51,949 nt of DNA from Acidobacteriaceae bacterium (GTDB lineage Bacteria > Acidobacteriota > Terriglobia > Terriglobales > Acidobacteriaceae), in NCBI GenBank assembly GCA_003170825.1, contig PMYL01000040.1:1-51949 (forward strand), given 5' to 3'. Numbering within the stretch: the first letter of the stretch is position 1; every line of letters starts with the position of its first letter. Positions 31,532 to 40,831 of the stretch are shown here, in pieces. Position numbers and translations under genes: made by a program. A model generated the notes under the pieces. The model was given only the letters and a program-made list of their open reading frames with translations, did not search any database and had not been told where the DNA came from.

Positions 31532-31600
31532 GGAGGGAGGCGGGGGTTTCAACCCCCGCATAAAGCCAACATAATCAACGTGGGCTTTAGCCCCAGAGGG
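31532..31600 (+). repeat. Palindromic element type B, intergenic copy
   Basis: A 69-bp unit beginning GGAGGGAG with an inner palindrome CGGGGGTTTCAACCCCCG and an inverted GGGGCTAAAGCCC-type half, ending CAGAGGG. About 63 of 69 bases match the copy at 35721-35789 inside the restriction-modification gene. It sits in the gap between ctaA and the DUF420 gene, which otherwise shows nothing recognisable. Confidence 0.85.
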
Positions 31601-31668
31601 CGAGCTCTCACTCAAAATGCCCATGACCAAATATTGGGCGAGCGACAGGAATGCGGGTACGGCCCGCT

Positions 31669-32229
31669 TTATCCTTGCGCCAGGCGCAGCATCGCGTATG
31701 TAACCACTCCGGTGACTGAAACGTAAAGCCACAGCGGGAAGGTCCAGCGGGCAACTTTGCGGTGCTCCCGGATGCGGCCGGTGAGTGAAAAAAAGAAGGT
31801 GACCAGAATCAGCGGCAGAGCCACCACGGCCAGCACAATGTGGCTGGCCAATAGCGGCAGATAGACGGAGCGCAGAGCAGCGTGAGCCGGGTAGCGAACG
31901 TCGCCGTGCAGCGCGTGGTGCAGGATGTAGCTGACCAGAAACAGCGTGGAGAAGGCAAAAGCGATCATCATAGCCGCTCGATGGGCCCGAATGCGCCGGG
32001 CGCGGATCAGCGTGTAGCCGATGAGCAGCGCGGTGGCGCTGAGGCCGTTGAGCAGGGCATTGAGCGCGGGCAGAAAGGCAAACCGCGCGCTGGCTGCGTC
32101 GGCGGCGGGATGGACGTAGATCAGCCAGAAAAGAAAGACCGTGGCTGCCGCGCTGACGGCAAGAATGGCGGCGATGGCGGATCGGGTGCTGTCTGGGTGG
32201 GTACTGGGCGATGGGGATGCGGTCGTCAT
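31669..32229 (-). CDS. DUF420 membrane protein (CtaM-like)
   Basis: A 186-residue protein with five hydrophobic helices. RARRIRAHRAAMMIAFAFST, LVSYILHHALHG and LPLLASHIVLAVVALPLIL with conserved histidines, and GRIREHRKVARWTFPLWLYV, are diagnostic of DUF420. Members (YozB/CtaM) are needed for assembly of heme-copper oxidases in Firmicutes; the place between ctaB and ctaA supports the same role here. ATG 32229 begins a short Ser/Pro-rich N-terminus. It starts 7 bp after ctaB. Confidence 0.88.
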   Translation of the reverse strand: MTTASPSPSTHPDSTRSAIAAILAVSAAATVFLFWLIYVHPAADAASARFAFLPALNALLNGLSATALLIGYTLIRARRIRAHRAAMMIAFAFSTLFLVSYILHHALHGDVRYPAHAALRSVYLPLLASHIVLAVVALPLILVTFFFSLTGRIREHRKVARWTFPLWLYVSVTGVVTYAMLRLAQG

Positions 32230-32236
32230 ACGTTTC

Positions 32237-33283
32237 TCAGTGTCTTTGAGTGGCGAAGAGCATGAGCGTGGTGAACAGCAGAGGCAGGTAGAGCACGCTG
32301 ACCTTGAGCAGGTCGCGGGCCAACCTGCGGCTCTCTGCTTCAGAGGTGCGCAGGATGCGCGTGAAGCGGATGGTGTAGGCCAGGTAAACCAGGCCCAGCG
32401 CGGTGGCCAGCACGGCATAGTGAATGTCGGCCATGCCCAGCCGCCAAGGGGCCAGGCTGACGGGAATCATGAGCACCGCGAAAAACAGAGCCGAGGCCAC
32501 GGTGGACCTGCCGTCGGGCTGGACGACGGGCAGCATACGGATGCCTGCGCGGGCATAGTCGTCGCGATAGAGCCAGGCGATGGACATGAAGTGGGGGAAC
32601 TGCCAGACAAAGAGGATGGCGAACAGGGCTAAGCCTGGCCACTCGATCCGCCCACGGGCAGCGGTCCAGCCCAGCATCGGACCCATGGCGCCCGGAAATG
32701 CGCCGATGAAGGTGGCCAGGGGGGTGATGCGCTTGAGCGGCGTGTAGATGGCGACGTACGTGAAGGCCGTCAGCAGCGCCAGGGCCACGGTGAGCAGATT
32801 GCTGGTGAGCGCCAGCCAAACCGCGCCCAGAGCCAGAGCGCCCAAGCCGGCCAGCACTCCTTGGGCCAGCGAGAAGCGTCCGGAGGCCATCGGCCTGTCC
32901 GCGGTGCGTTTCATACGCGCGTCGGTCTTGCGTTCGATGGCTTCGTTGAGCGCGCCGGCTCCGGCCGAGACCAGGCCGATGCCGAAGAGCGTATCGAGCA
33001 GCCCGCGCTGCACACTGGTGATGCCAGACAGTATCGATCCCAGGTAAAAGCCGCCCCAGCCTGTCACCAGCACCAGCATCACGACTTTGACCTTGAACAG
33101 TTCGATGCAGTCTTGGATCAGTGTGGCCGTAGCCCCGGGGTCGGGCGCATGGATGTGCCCCGAACCCAAACCAGTAACCAAACCATGACCCAGACCCTGA
33201 CCGAAACCAGGATCATGCTCGACGTTCTCCGTCGAGGGCACAGCGCAGCGTTCTGGAACTGTAACCTGGGAGACAGGGGTCAT
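32237..33283 (-). CDS. ctaB: Protoheme IX farnesyltransferase (heme O synthase)
   Basis: Adds a farnesyl group to protoheme to make heme O, the substrate of CtaA. The UbiA-type prenyltransferase (348 aa) has nine membrane helices. Its first Asp-rich motif reads NEAIERKTDARMKRTADRP and the second is in YRDDYARAGIRMLP. The first ~55 residues are unusual: a Gly/His-rich low-complexity stretch (GFGQGLGHGLVTGLGSGH), encoded by repetitive DNA. The catalytic part starts at about IQDCIELFKVKVVM, so a later start is possible, though none with a good site was seen. Confidence 0.93.
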   Translation of the reverse strand: MTPVSQVTVPERCAVPSTENVEHDPGFGQGLGHGLVTGLGSGHIHAPDPGATATLIQDCIELFKVKVVMLVLVTGWGGFYLGSILSGITSVQRGLLDTLFGIGLVSAGAGALNEAIERKTDARMKRTADRPMASGRFSLAQGVLAGLGALALGAVWLALTSNLLTVALALLTAFTYVAIYTPLKRITPLATFIGAFPGAMGPMLGWTAARGRIEWPGLALFAILFVWQFPHFMSIAWLYRDDYARAGIRMLPVVQPDGRSTVASALFFAVLMIPVSLAPWRLGMADIHYAVLATALGLVYLAYTIRFTRILRTSEAESRRLARDLLKVSVLYLPLLFTTLMLFATQRH

Positions 33284-33636
33284 CTGGACGAGTAAAGCCC
33301 TCAGCGAGCGAGCCCGGATCAGTTTGCTGCCGGGAGCCTGAGTCGATCATACCGCCTTCCGCACAGCGCGGTCTGAAAACATCCAAGTCATTCACTTTGC
33401 AAGGGGTCTGTCGGCGATAGATTCTAGCGGACGCCTGGACCCGCCAGAAGCAGCGCTCCGGCAAGGTGATTACCGGCCAGCTCGCCGCGCAGATCGCCGG
33501 CCGCTCCCTCCAGCCGCCGCCAACTTGCCAACTCGCGAACCCCGCGCCAGCGGGGGCTAACTCGCTGCCTTCAACCCAAACGAACCAAACTCCGCACCCA
33601 TCCCCGCCCCACTCCCGTGCAATCATTAGAGGCAAC
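33284..33636. other. Divergent intergenic region between ctaB and the restriction-modification gene
   Basis: About 350 bp. Promoters for both directions should lie here, but no clear -10/-35 pair was found. Short GC-rich repeats of the form CGCCAGCGGGGGCTAACTCGC occur near 33550. The open frame that extends upstream from the downstream gene to 33466 is proline-rich and probably not translated. Confidence 0.5.
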
Positions 33637-35632
33637 GTGCCCAACGTCTACACCGTCGCTCAATACCTCACCGATCTCCGGGCCATCCGTTCTACCGGCT
33701 CTGCGACCGCCGAGACCTCGTACTACCCTCCCATTGACCGTCTCTTCAATGCCGCCGGTCAAACCCTCCACCCCGCCGTCCTCTTTTCCACCCAGCTTCG
33801 TGACAGCGGAGCGGGTCTGCCCGACGGCGGCTTCTTTCCCCAACCCAAACGCCAGCGCCGCACCGCCGAACCCGAGCCACTTCGGAATCCCGAACGCGGC
33901 GTCGTAGAAATCAAGCCCGCCGAATATAGTCTCGACACCCTCGCCAACGAACCGCAGACCCTCCGCTACCTCCGCCAATATGGACTGGTCTTCATCACCA
34001 ACCTCCGCGAGTTCCGTCTCCTCGAACTCACACCAGAAGACGCAGTTCAAACTACGGAACGCTACAAGCTCGCTAACTCGCCAGCCGATCTCTGGTCCGC
34101 ACCGCTCTCAACCTTTGCCAAACACAAAGACCTGCTCCCTGACTTTCTCGCACGCATCATGCTCCATAGCGCCCCGCTCGTCCAGCCCAAAGACGTAGCT
34201 TGGCTGCTTGCCTCATACGCCCGCGAAGCCCGCGCCCGCGCCGAAGACCATCCTCTCGGCAGCTTTGAAGCCGTCAAGCGTGCCCTCCAGGAATCGCTCG
34301 GCATGAGGTTTGAAGGCGAAAAGGGTGAGCACTTCTTCCGCTCCACCCTCGTCCAAACCCTCTTTTACGGCATCTTCTCCGCCTAGGTTCTCTGGCGTCG
34401 CTCCCCCGAAGGCCGTGCGCCGGGTGCTCACTTCGATTGGCGCCTCTCCGCCTACTATCTCCGCGTCCCCGTTCTCCGCAAGCTCTTCGGCGAGGTCTCT
34501 GAACCAGGAGCACTCGACTCCATCCAACTCCAGGAAGTTCTCAATCTGGCAGGAGAAGCCCTCAACCGCGTTCAGCCCACATTCTTCGATACCTTCCGCG
34601 AAGACGAGGCCGTCGCCTACTTCTACGAGCCCTTTCTTGAAGCCTTCGATCCCCAACTCCGCAAGGACCTCGGCGTCTGGTACACCCCCAAAGAAATCGT
34701 CGAGTATATGGTTGCCCGCGTTGACCATCTGCTCCGCACCCAGCTCCAGCAGCCCCTGGGCCTGGCCAGCCCCGCCGTCCGCATCCTCGACCCCTGCTGC
34801 GGGACCGGAGCCTATCTCACTGCCGTCCTCCATCGAATTCACCGGACGTTGCTCGAAAACGCCGGCGACGACACCGCGCTCGTTCCCAGCAGCCTTCGCA
34901 CTGCTGCCCTCACCCGCGTCTTCGGCTTTGAGATCATGCCCGCGCCCTTCGTCATCTCTCACCTCCAGATTGCATCCTTGCTTGAAACCGCGGGCGCGCC
35001 ACTCACCGACCAGCACCGCGCCGGAGTCTACCTCACCAACGCCCTTACCGGCTGGGTTCCCGAACGCCATCCCCAATCCGTCATCTTCGAGGAGTTCCGC
35101 CGCGAGCGCGAAGACTCCGAACACATCAAGCAACAGGGAACCATCCTCGTCATCCTCGGCAATCCGCCCTACAACGGCTACGCCGGCATCGCACAGATCG
35201 AAGAGGAGCGCGACCTCACCACCGCCTACCGCGAACAAATCCCCGGCCTGCCAGCCCCGCAGGGCCAGGGTCTCAACGACCTATATATCCGCTTCTTCCG
35301 CATCGCCGAGCGCCGCATCGTCGGCGACGCCAACGTTCACGGCAACGACGGCGGATGCGGTATCGTCTGCCTCATCTCCAACAACAACTGGCTCGATGGC
35401 CTGTCGCACGTCTCCATGCGCAAGAAATACATCGACACCTTCCAGTCCATCTACATCGACAACCTCAACGGCGACAAGTATCGCACCGGCAAAACAACCC
35501 CTGAAGGAAAGCCCGATCCCAGCGCATTCTCCACTCCGCAAAACCGCGAAGGCATTCAGGTGGGCACCGCCATCGCCACCCTCGTCCGCACCTCCGCAAT
35601 GCCCATACCGAAAAGACCCGTTGCTTTGAAAG

Positions 35633-35687
35633 GGCACGGCTTCAGCCGTGCCGCAAGCGCGCCCAATATGGACGCGGCTTTAGCCGC
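35633..35687 (+). repeat. Two small hairpins of the CTTTAG/CTTCAG type inside the restriction-modification gene
   Basis: GGCACGGC-TTCA-GCCGTGCC (35633-35652) and GCGGC-TTTA-GCCGC (35674-35687), perfect short stems with TTCA or TTTA loops, lie just upstream of the type B element. They belong to the same loop style and are translated in frame. Confidence 0.65.
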
Positions 35688-35720
35688 CGAGGGAATGATG
35701 ATTGCGGAAGAACTCGATCC

Positions 35721-35789
35721 GGAGGGAGACGGGGGTTTCAACCCCCGCATAAAGCCAACCGAACCAACGCGGGCTTTAGCCCCGGAGGG
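35721..35789 (+). repeat. Palindromic element type B, copy inside the restriction-modification gene
   Basis: A 69-bp copy of the unit at 31532-31600 (about 63 of 69 identical). It is read in frame as EGDGGFNPRIKPTEPTRALA. Its length is a multiple of three and it contains no stop in this frame. Confidence 0.85.
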
Positions 35790-36930
35790 AATCTCTTCGC
35801 CTGCCGCGCCCATGCCCCAAATCAACCTCCGCGACCTCTGGGGCACCAACAAACTCGCACAACTCGCGCGCGAAAGCCGCCGCGAAGCCGAACCGGCCTA
35901 CTCCCCGCTCACGCCCGCGCCGGCTCTCGGAAGCCCGTTCGCCCACCGCGCCCACTCTGCCGCCTACACATCATGGCCGCGCCTGCCAGAGCTTTTCCCC
36001 ATATCTTTTCCCGGCATCAAAACCAGCCGCGATACCCTGTTGGTCGACATTGACCGTAATTGCCTCGATAATCGAATGCGACGGTACCTAGAAAAAACTA
36101 CATCAGACATGGAAATCGCTGATTTAGTTCCTGCCGCAATGCTGGATAGTGCTCGCTTTGACGCGACCAGCACACGCCGAACGCTCCAAGAGAAGGGATT
36201 TCGTCCGTGGCAAATTCTTCGATATGCATACCGTCCATTCGATCTCCGTTGGCTCTATTGGGAACCGGATACAAAGCTTCTGGACGAGAAGCGCTCAGAT
36301 TACATTCGCCAAACTCTCTTCCCGTCAGCGTGTCTCGCTGCACAACAAAAGAGCCGAGGGGAATCCAGCCCTCCACAGCTCATTTCGCAGCCGGGATGCC
36401 TTGATCTTCTCGATCGGGGAGCAAGCTGCATTCCAGCAGTCATCATAGAGTCCGCTACTCTGCACTCCACTGTGAGTATCCGTACCAACCTTACGCAATC
36501 GGCAGAATCTTATCTGGAATCCTTGGCCGCGCCCAAGCTCGACCCCTTTCACCACGCACTGGCCACGATGCATACGCCAGCCTATCGCACCGAAAACGCT
36601 GGAGCCTTGCTGGGCGATTGGCCCCGCATCCCACTCCCCGCTACAGCCGAGCAATTAACCCATTCTGCATCGCTAGGCCGCCGTCTCGCCGAACTCCTCG
36701 ACGCCGAATCCAGCATCAATCTCGCCACCGAGTGGTCCTTTCTCGCCGCCCTCAAACTTCCGCGTGACCCCAATCTCGAAGAAGCCCTCAAGCTCACCGC
36801 CGGATGGGGTCATAAAGGCCAGGGCAGCACTGTCATGCCCGGCCGCGGCCTCGCCTCCGAGCGCCCCTGGACCGAAGCCGAAATTGAAAAGCTCTCTGCC
36901 CTTGCCGCCGCCTGCTTTCCCACAAACTCC

Positions 36931-36978
36931 CCGTGCCCCATCCATTCGCGTTCTTCGCGAATGGGTGGGAGACCACAG
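36931..36978 (+). repeat. Hairpin element type A inside the restriction-modification gene
   Basis: A 14-bp stem (36937-36950 with 36956-36969, one T-G pair) and a 5-nt loop with the same flanks as the actE copy. The inner stem differs but stays paired (ATTCGCG/CGCGAAT against TTTCCGC/GCGGAAA). It is read in the same frame as in actE: PCPIHSRSSRMGGRPQKP. It is 3 bp shorter. Confidence 0.8.
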
Positions 36979-37542
36979 AAGCCCGGCAGTCAACCACCTG
37001 TGACCCTCGAAGCCGCCCTCGCCCTCCTCGGAGAAACCTGCGTCGATGTTTACCTCAACGGCAACGCTCATTGGGCCGCCGTCCCCGTCAACGTCTGGAA
37101 CTACACCCTCGGCGGTTATCAGGTTCTCAAGAAGTGGCTCAGCTACCGCGAGTTCACCGCGGAACCCGCTTCACCCCTCCTCCATCGCGCCCTCCACGCC
37201 GATGAAGCCGCATACTTCGCCCAGGTCGTCCGCCGCATCGCCGCCATCCTCCTCCTCGGCCCCGCCCTCGACATGAGCTACCGGTCCATCCTCCCCACCA
37301 CCACCGGCCTTCCCTCTGCTGACTAGCCGCCCGCCGGCTTCCCGACCCGCCGACCCGCCGTCTTTCTGTTCCCTGCTCCCTGTTCCCTGACCTTCGACCC
37401 CAGCGCCGCCCGGCAAAGATCGAAGCCGGCCATAAATCGGCAATCTGTACACAAAATATGTACATATTGGCTGCAAAATGTGCGTAAAAAGGGGGCAAAA
37501 AGGGGCCAAAAACGACCAATTTTGCCTACTTTTCGCGCTTTT

Positions 37543-37575
37543 GGTCCGCTTCCCGCCGGACCTTTTCGTTTTTTT
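37543..37575 (+). terminator. Probable intrinsic terminator
   Basis: GGTCCG (37543-37548) pairs with CGGACC (37557-37562). It is followed by TTTTCG and a run of seven T. It lies about 215 bp after the restriction-modification gene. Confidence 0.5.
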
Positions 37576-37689
37576 GTAGTCCTGGAACGCGACTTTTTCG
37601 CATATTGCTATGCAAACCTGCTGTTTAAGGCCTTGCAGGTCAACAAACGTGTGGGCTTGCAGGCAGACTTTTCAACTTCCACCCGACCC

Positions 37690-37720
37690 TAACCACTAAC
37701 CACTGACCACTAACCACTGA
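37690..37720 (+). repeat. Short tandem repeat, AACCACT type
   Basis: Four imperfect units of AACCACT or GACCACT in a row, followed by ATCCCTGTTCCCTG. Confidence 0.7.
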
Positions 37721-37740
37721 TCCCTGTTCCCTGCCGGGGT

Positions 37741-37768
37741 CCCCAGCGACTGGTCCTCGTCGCTGGGG
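37741..37768 (-). terminator. Hairpin downstream of the aminotransferase gene
   Basis: A perfect 10-bp stem CCCCAGCGAC/GTCGCTGGGG with an 8-nt loop starts about 10 bp after the stop codon of the minus-strand gene. No T-run follows. Confidence 0.45.
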
Positions 37769-37777
37769 TGGCTGCTC

Positions 37778-38953
37778 TCAGCCTTTTGCCAGCATCTGCC
37801 GGATTCCCCTCAGCGCCTGCCGTGTCCTCTCTTCGTTCTCGATCAGCGAGAACCGCACGTGCCCGTCCCCGTAGTCCCCAAACCCTATCCCCGGTGAAAC
37901 AGCCACTTTAGCCTCGCTCAGCAGCAGCTTGGAGAACTCCACCGACCCCAGCTTCCGGTACTGCTCGGGAATCTGCGCCCACACGAACATCGTGGCCTTC
38001 GGCAGCGCCACCGGCCATCCCGCCTTGTTCAGCCCCTCCACCAGCACGTCGCGCCGCTTGCGATAGTTCTCGCAGATCTCGCGGACGCACTCCTGCGGCC
38101 CCTCAAGCGCCTGAATCGAAGCCACCTGGATGGGCGTGAAGGTGCCGTAGTCGTAGTAACTCTTCAGGCGGGCGAGGGCATTGACAAGGACCGGGTTGCC
38201 GACCATGAAGCCCACCCGCCAGCCGGGCATGTTGTAGCTCTTTGACAGGGTAAAGAACTCGACCGCAACCTCTTTCGCTCCAGGCACTTCCAGCACGCTC
38301 GGCGGCTTGTAGCCGTCGAAGGCGATGTCCGCGTAGGCCAGGTCCTGGATGAGGTGGAAGCCGTACTCCTTGGCCAGCTCCACCAGCCGCGCCAGAAACG
38401 GCAGCTCCACGCACTGCGTGGTGGGGTTGGACGGGAAATTGACGATCAGCGCCTTGGGCCGCGGCACCATCCGCGGAATCAGGTCCTCGAGCTGCGCCAG
38501 AAACTGCTCCCGGTCGTGGATGGGCACGCTCACCACGTGGGCCCCAGCGATTACCGGCCCATAAATATGAATGGGATAGCTCGGATTGGGCACCAGCACC
38601 GTGTCCCGCGAGTCCAGAATGGCCAGACAGAGGTGGGCGATGCCCTCCTTGGAGCCGATGGTCACGATGGCCTCGGTGTCGGAATCCAGATCGACGTCGT
38701 AGCGGGTCTTGTACCAGTTGCAAATGGCCTTGCGCAGGCGCGGGATGCCGCGGGAGACCGAATAACGATGGGTCGCCGGCTTGAGCGCCGCCTCGACCAA
38801 CTTGTCCACGATGTGCTTGGGGGTGGCCCCGTCGGGGTTGCCCATGCCGAAGTCGATGATGTCTTCGCCGCGGCGGCGGGCGGAGACCTTCATCTCGCCG
38901 GTGATGTTGAATACGTAAGGCGGGAGGCGCTGAATGCGAGAGAACTCTTCCAT
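37778..38953 (-). CDS. alaC: AlaC-like pyridoxal-phosphate aminotransferase
   Basis: Class I/II aminotransferase of 391 residues, closest in pattern to glutamate-pyruvate aminotransferase AlaC (and to LL-diaminopimelate aminotransferases). It would make alanine from pyruvate and glutamate. The PLP lysine is Lys238 in [15 protein letters not shown]; Asn176 in NFPSNPTTQ and Asp204 in [10 protein letters not shown] contact the cofactor. The conserved C-terminal Arg is in [11 protein letters not shown]. It is divergent from the radical SAM gene. The exact substrate is inferred, not proven. Confidence 0.85.
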   Translation of the reverse strand: MEEFSRIQRLPPYVFNITGEMKVSARRRGEDIIDFGMGNPDGATPKHIVDKLVEAALKPATHRYSVSRGIPRLRKAICNWYKTRYDVDLDSDTEAIVTIGSKEGIAHLCLAILDSRDTVLVPNPSYPIHIYGPVIAGAHVVSVPIHDREQFLAQLEDLIPRMVPRPKALIVNFPSNPTTQCVELPFLARLVELAKEYGFHLIQDLAYADIAFDGYKPPSVLEVPGAKEVAVEFFTLSKSYNMPGWRVGFMVGNPVLVNALARLKSYYDYGTFTPIQVASIQALEGPQECVREICENYRKRRDVLVEGLNKAGWPVALPKATMFVWAQIPEQYRKLGSVEFSKLLLSEAKVAVSPGIGFGDYGDGHVRFSLIENEERTRQALRGIRQMLAKG

Positions 38954-39186
38954 CTAACAAGTTTAAGGCAAAGGGGGCGGGCGAGGGTTCGTGAGCCTGG
39001 AATTTGAGGTTTTGTATGCTCCGAAGCGGTTCTTTTTATACAGATTACCTGCCCCGAGGTGGGAGAATGGATGCAGGAGCGGCCTGCCGCACCGAGCATG
39101 GCCGCACTTGTTTCCGCGCTGGGGAAACACGGCCTGAACTTCCCAATTCTGCTCGCGCGGTCGCTCCTCCTTTTGCGAGGTGGCCG

Positions 39187-40761
39187 ATGAACGCCCTCTT
39201 GATCTATCCAGAGTTTCCCGACACGTACTGGAGCTTCAAACATGCGCTCAAGTTCCTGGGCAAGCGCGCCGCGCAGCCTCCGCTGGGGCTGATGACGGTG
39301 GCCGCGCTGCTGCCGGGCGAGTGGAAAAAGCGGCTGGTGGACACCAACGTCGAGCGGCTGCGCGACCGCGACCTGGCCTGGGCAGACGTAGTGCTGATAA
39401 GCGCGATGCACATCCAGCGCGAGTCGCTGGCGGCCATTGTGGAGCGGTGCCGGGCGCGCGGGTTGCGGACGGTGGTGGGCGGGCCGATCGCCAGCAGCCT
39501 TTCGCCAGCCGACCTCAAGGCAGACCACGTGGTCGTCGGCGAGGCCGAGGCGCTGATTGCCGGACTGGCGCGGGACTTGGAGCAGGGGACGGCGAAGGCC
39601 GTGTATCAGGCCGCCGAGAGGCCGGCGATGGAGACCAGCCCGCTGCCCGACCTGAGTCTGATCAAGATGCGCCGCTACTCGACCATGGCCGTGCAATACT
39701 CGCGCGGCTGCCCCTTCAACTGCGAGTTCTGCGACATCATCGAGATCTACGGCCGCCGCCCGCGCACCAAGGCCGTGGCGCAGGTGCTGGCGGAGTTGGA
39801 CCAGTTGCGCGCGGCCGGCTGGCGCGAGGCGGTTTTTATCGTCGATGATAACTTTATAGGCAACAAGGCGCGCGCCAAAGAGCTATGCGTGGCGCTGGCC
39901 GAGTGGCGCAGCCAATACAAAACCAGCTTCGACTTCAATACCGAGGCTTCGCTGAACCTGGCCGACGATCCGGAGCTGATGCAACTGATGAAAGACGCCG
40001 GCTTCGTCTCGGTCTTCCTGGGCATCGAGACCCCCGATGAATCGGGCCTCATCGCCAGCAATAAGCTGCAGAACACGCGGCGCAGCCTGCTGGACAGCGT
40101 GGCCACTATCCAGAGCTATGGGATGCAGGTGATGGGCGGCTTCATTCTGGGCTTCGACACCGATCGCGACGATATCTTCGACCGCATGGTGGAGTTTATC
40201 CAGAAGAGCGGCATTCCCATTGCCATGGTCGGCCTGCTGCAGGCCATGCCCGGAACGCAGCTCTTCCGGCGGCTGCGGCGGGAGGGCCGGATTCTGGACG
40301 CGGGCGGGGGCGACAACACCGGCGACAAGCTGAACTTTCTTCCCAACATGGATGCGGCGCGGTTGGTGGAGGGTTACCGTTCTGTGCTGAAGAGGATCTA
40401 CTCCAGCGCGGCTTATTATGAGCGCGTCAAGCTCTACCTGAGCCGCACGCAGCCGAAGCCTGGGAAGCGGGCGGCGGGAGAGCGGTCGTCGAGGCAGCAG
40501 TGGTTGACGCGCGCCAATGCGCGGGCCTTCGTCACCTCGATCGTCCGCCAGGGAGTCTTTGGCCGGCAGCGCTGGAGTTATTGGAAGTTTCTGCTGACCG
40601 TAGCCACACGCTATCGCCATTGCGTGGGCACGGCCATGACGCTGGCGGTGATGGGCTATCACTTCCAGGTGATGACCGACAAGCTGGCCAGGGCGGTGAA
40701 GGCGCCGATGCTGCCGGGCGGAATGGAAAAGGCACTGGCGGAGAAGGCCGGCGGCGAGTAA
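39187..40761 (+). CDS. B12-binding radical SAM protein with DUF4070
   Basis: A 524-residue enzyme with an N-terminal cobalamin-binding fold (residues 1-130, VVGGPIASSL), a radical SAM core with CPFNCEFC (Cys175, Cys179, Cys182) binding the 4Fe-4S cluster, and a C-terminal DUF4070 region. This architecture is shared with hopanoid C-2 methylase HpnP, BchE-like cyclases and many uncharacterised methylases, so the substrate is open. ATG 39187 follows GAGGTGG; an upstream extension to 39004 looks spurious. No hopanoid or tetrapyrrole genes are nearby. tyrS follows in the same direction. Confidence 0.85.
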   Translation: MNALLIYPEFPDTYWSFKHALKFLGKRAAQPPLGLMTVAALLPGEWKKRLVDTNVERLRDRDLAWADVVLISAMHIQRESLAAIVERCRARGLRTVVGGPIASSLSPADLKADHVVVGEAEALIAGLARDLEQGTAKAVYQAAERPAMETSPLPDLSLIKMRRYSTMAVQYSRGCPFNCEFCDIIEIYGRRPRTKAVAQVLAELDQLRAAGWREAVFIVDDNFIGNKARAKELCVALAEWRSQYKTSFDFNTEASLNLADDPELMQLMKDAGFVSVFLGIETPDESGLIASNKLQNTRRSLLDSVATIQSYGMQVMGGFILGFDTDRDDIFDRMVEFIQKSGIPIAMVGLLQAMPGTQLFRRLRREGRILDAGGGDNTGDKLNFLPNMDAARLVEGYRSVLKRIYSSAAYYERVKLYLSRTQPKPGKRAAGERSSRQQWLTRANARAFVTSIVRQGVFGRQRWSYWKFLLTVATRYRHCVGTAMTLAVMGYHFQVMTDKLARAVKAPMLPGGMEKALAEKAGGE

Positions 40762-40831
40762 AGGATAGCCATCGCCGGAGATGCCGCAGCCGGTCTGCCC
40801 CCAGGCCCACGAATTTATACTGAAAGACGGC

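Larger units (their letters stand above)
33637..37326 (+). pseudogene. Single-chain restriction-modification enzyme (type ISP/IIG-like), interrupted by an amber codon
   Basis: Adenine-specific DNA methyltransferase with an N-terminal nuclease, a phage-defence type of gene. GTG 33637 follows GAGG. Residues 60-93 carry a PD-ExK motif (LPDGG with Asp63, then EIKP with Glu91, Lys93). At codon 250 a TAG (34384) stands where homologues as I recall have Trp (FYGIFSA[W]VLW); the same frame then continues to 37326, so one base change explains the break. Motif I DPCCGTG is at 385 and the catalytic NPPY at 509. No helicase domain or partner subunit is present. The stretch of about 660-720 and residues 1099-1114 are encoded by palindromic repeat elements. 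A product from an internal start (ATG 34708) would keep the methyltransferase but lose the nuclease. Confidence 0.85.
37327..37777. other. Intergenic region between convergent genes
   Basis: About 450 bp with a probable terminator at 37543-37575, a hairpin at 37741-37768, a tandem AACCACT-type repeat at 37690-37720 and two CTGTTCCCTG-like stretches near 37370 and 37722. AT-rich blocks such as ACAAAATATGTACATATTGG occur near 37451. No gene was recognised. Confidence 0.6.

Noticed and set aside
33466..33636. Upstream start for the restriction-modification gene
   Set aside because: The added residues are Pro/Gln/Ala-rich with no homology to the family N-terminus; GTG 33637 has GAGG at good spacing.
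34384..34386. UAG read as pyrrolysine or another recoded amino acid
   Set aside because: The position matches a Trp in homologues as I recall, no pyrrolysine genes are in the window, and a TGG to TAG change is simpler.
34310..35629. Plus-strand open frame (439 codons) in a second frame over the restriction-modification gene
   Set aside because: Ser/Pro/Thr-rich shadow; the other frame carries motif I and NPPY.
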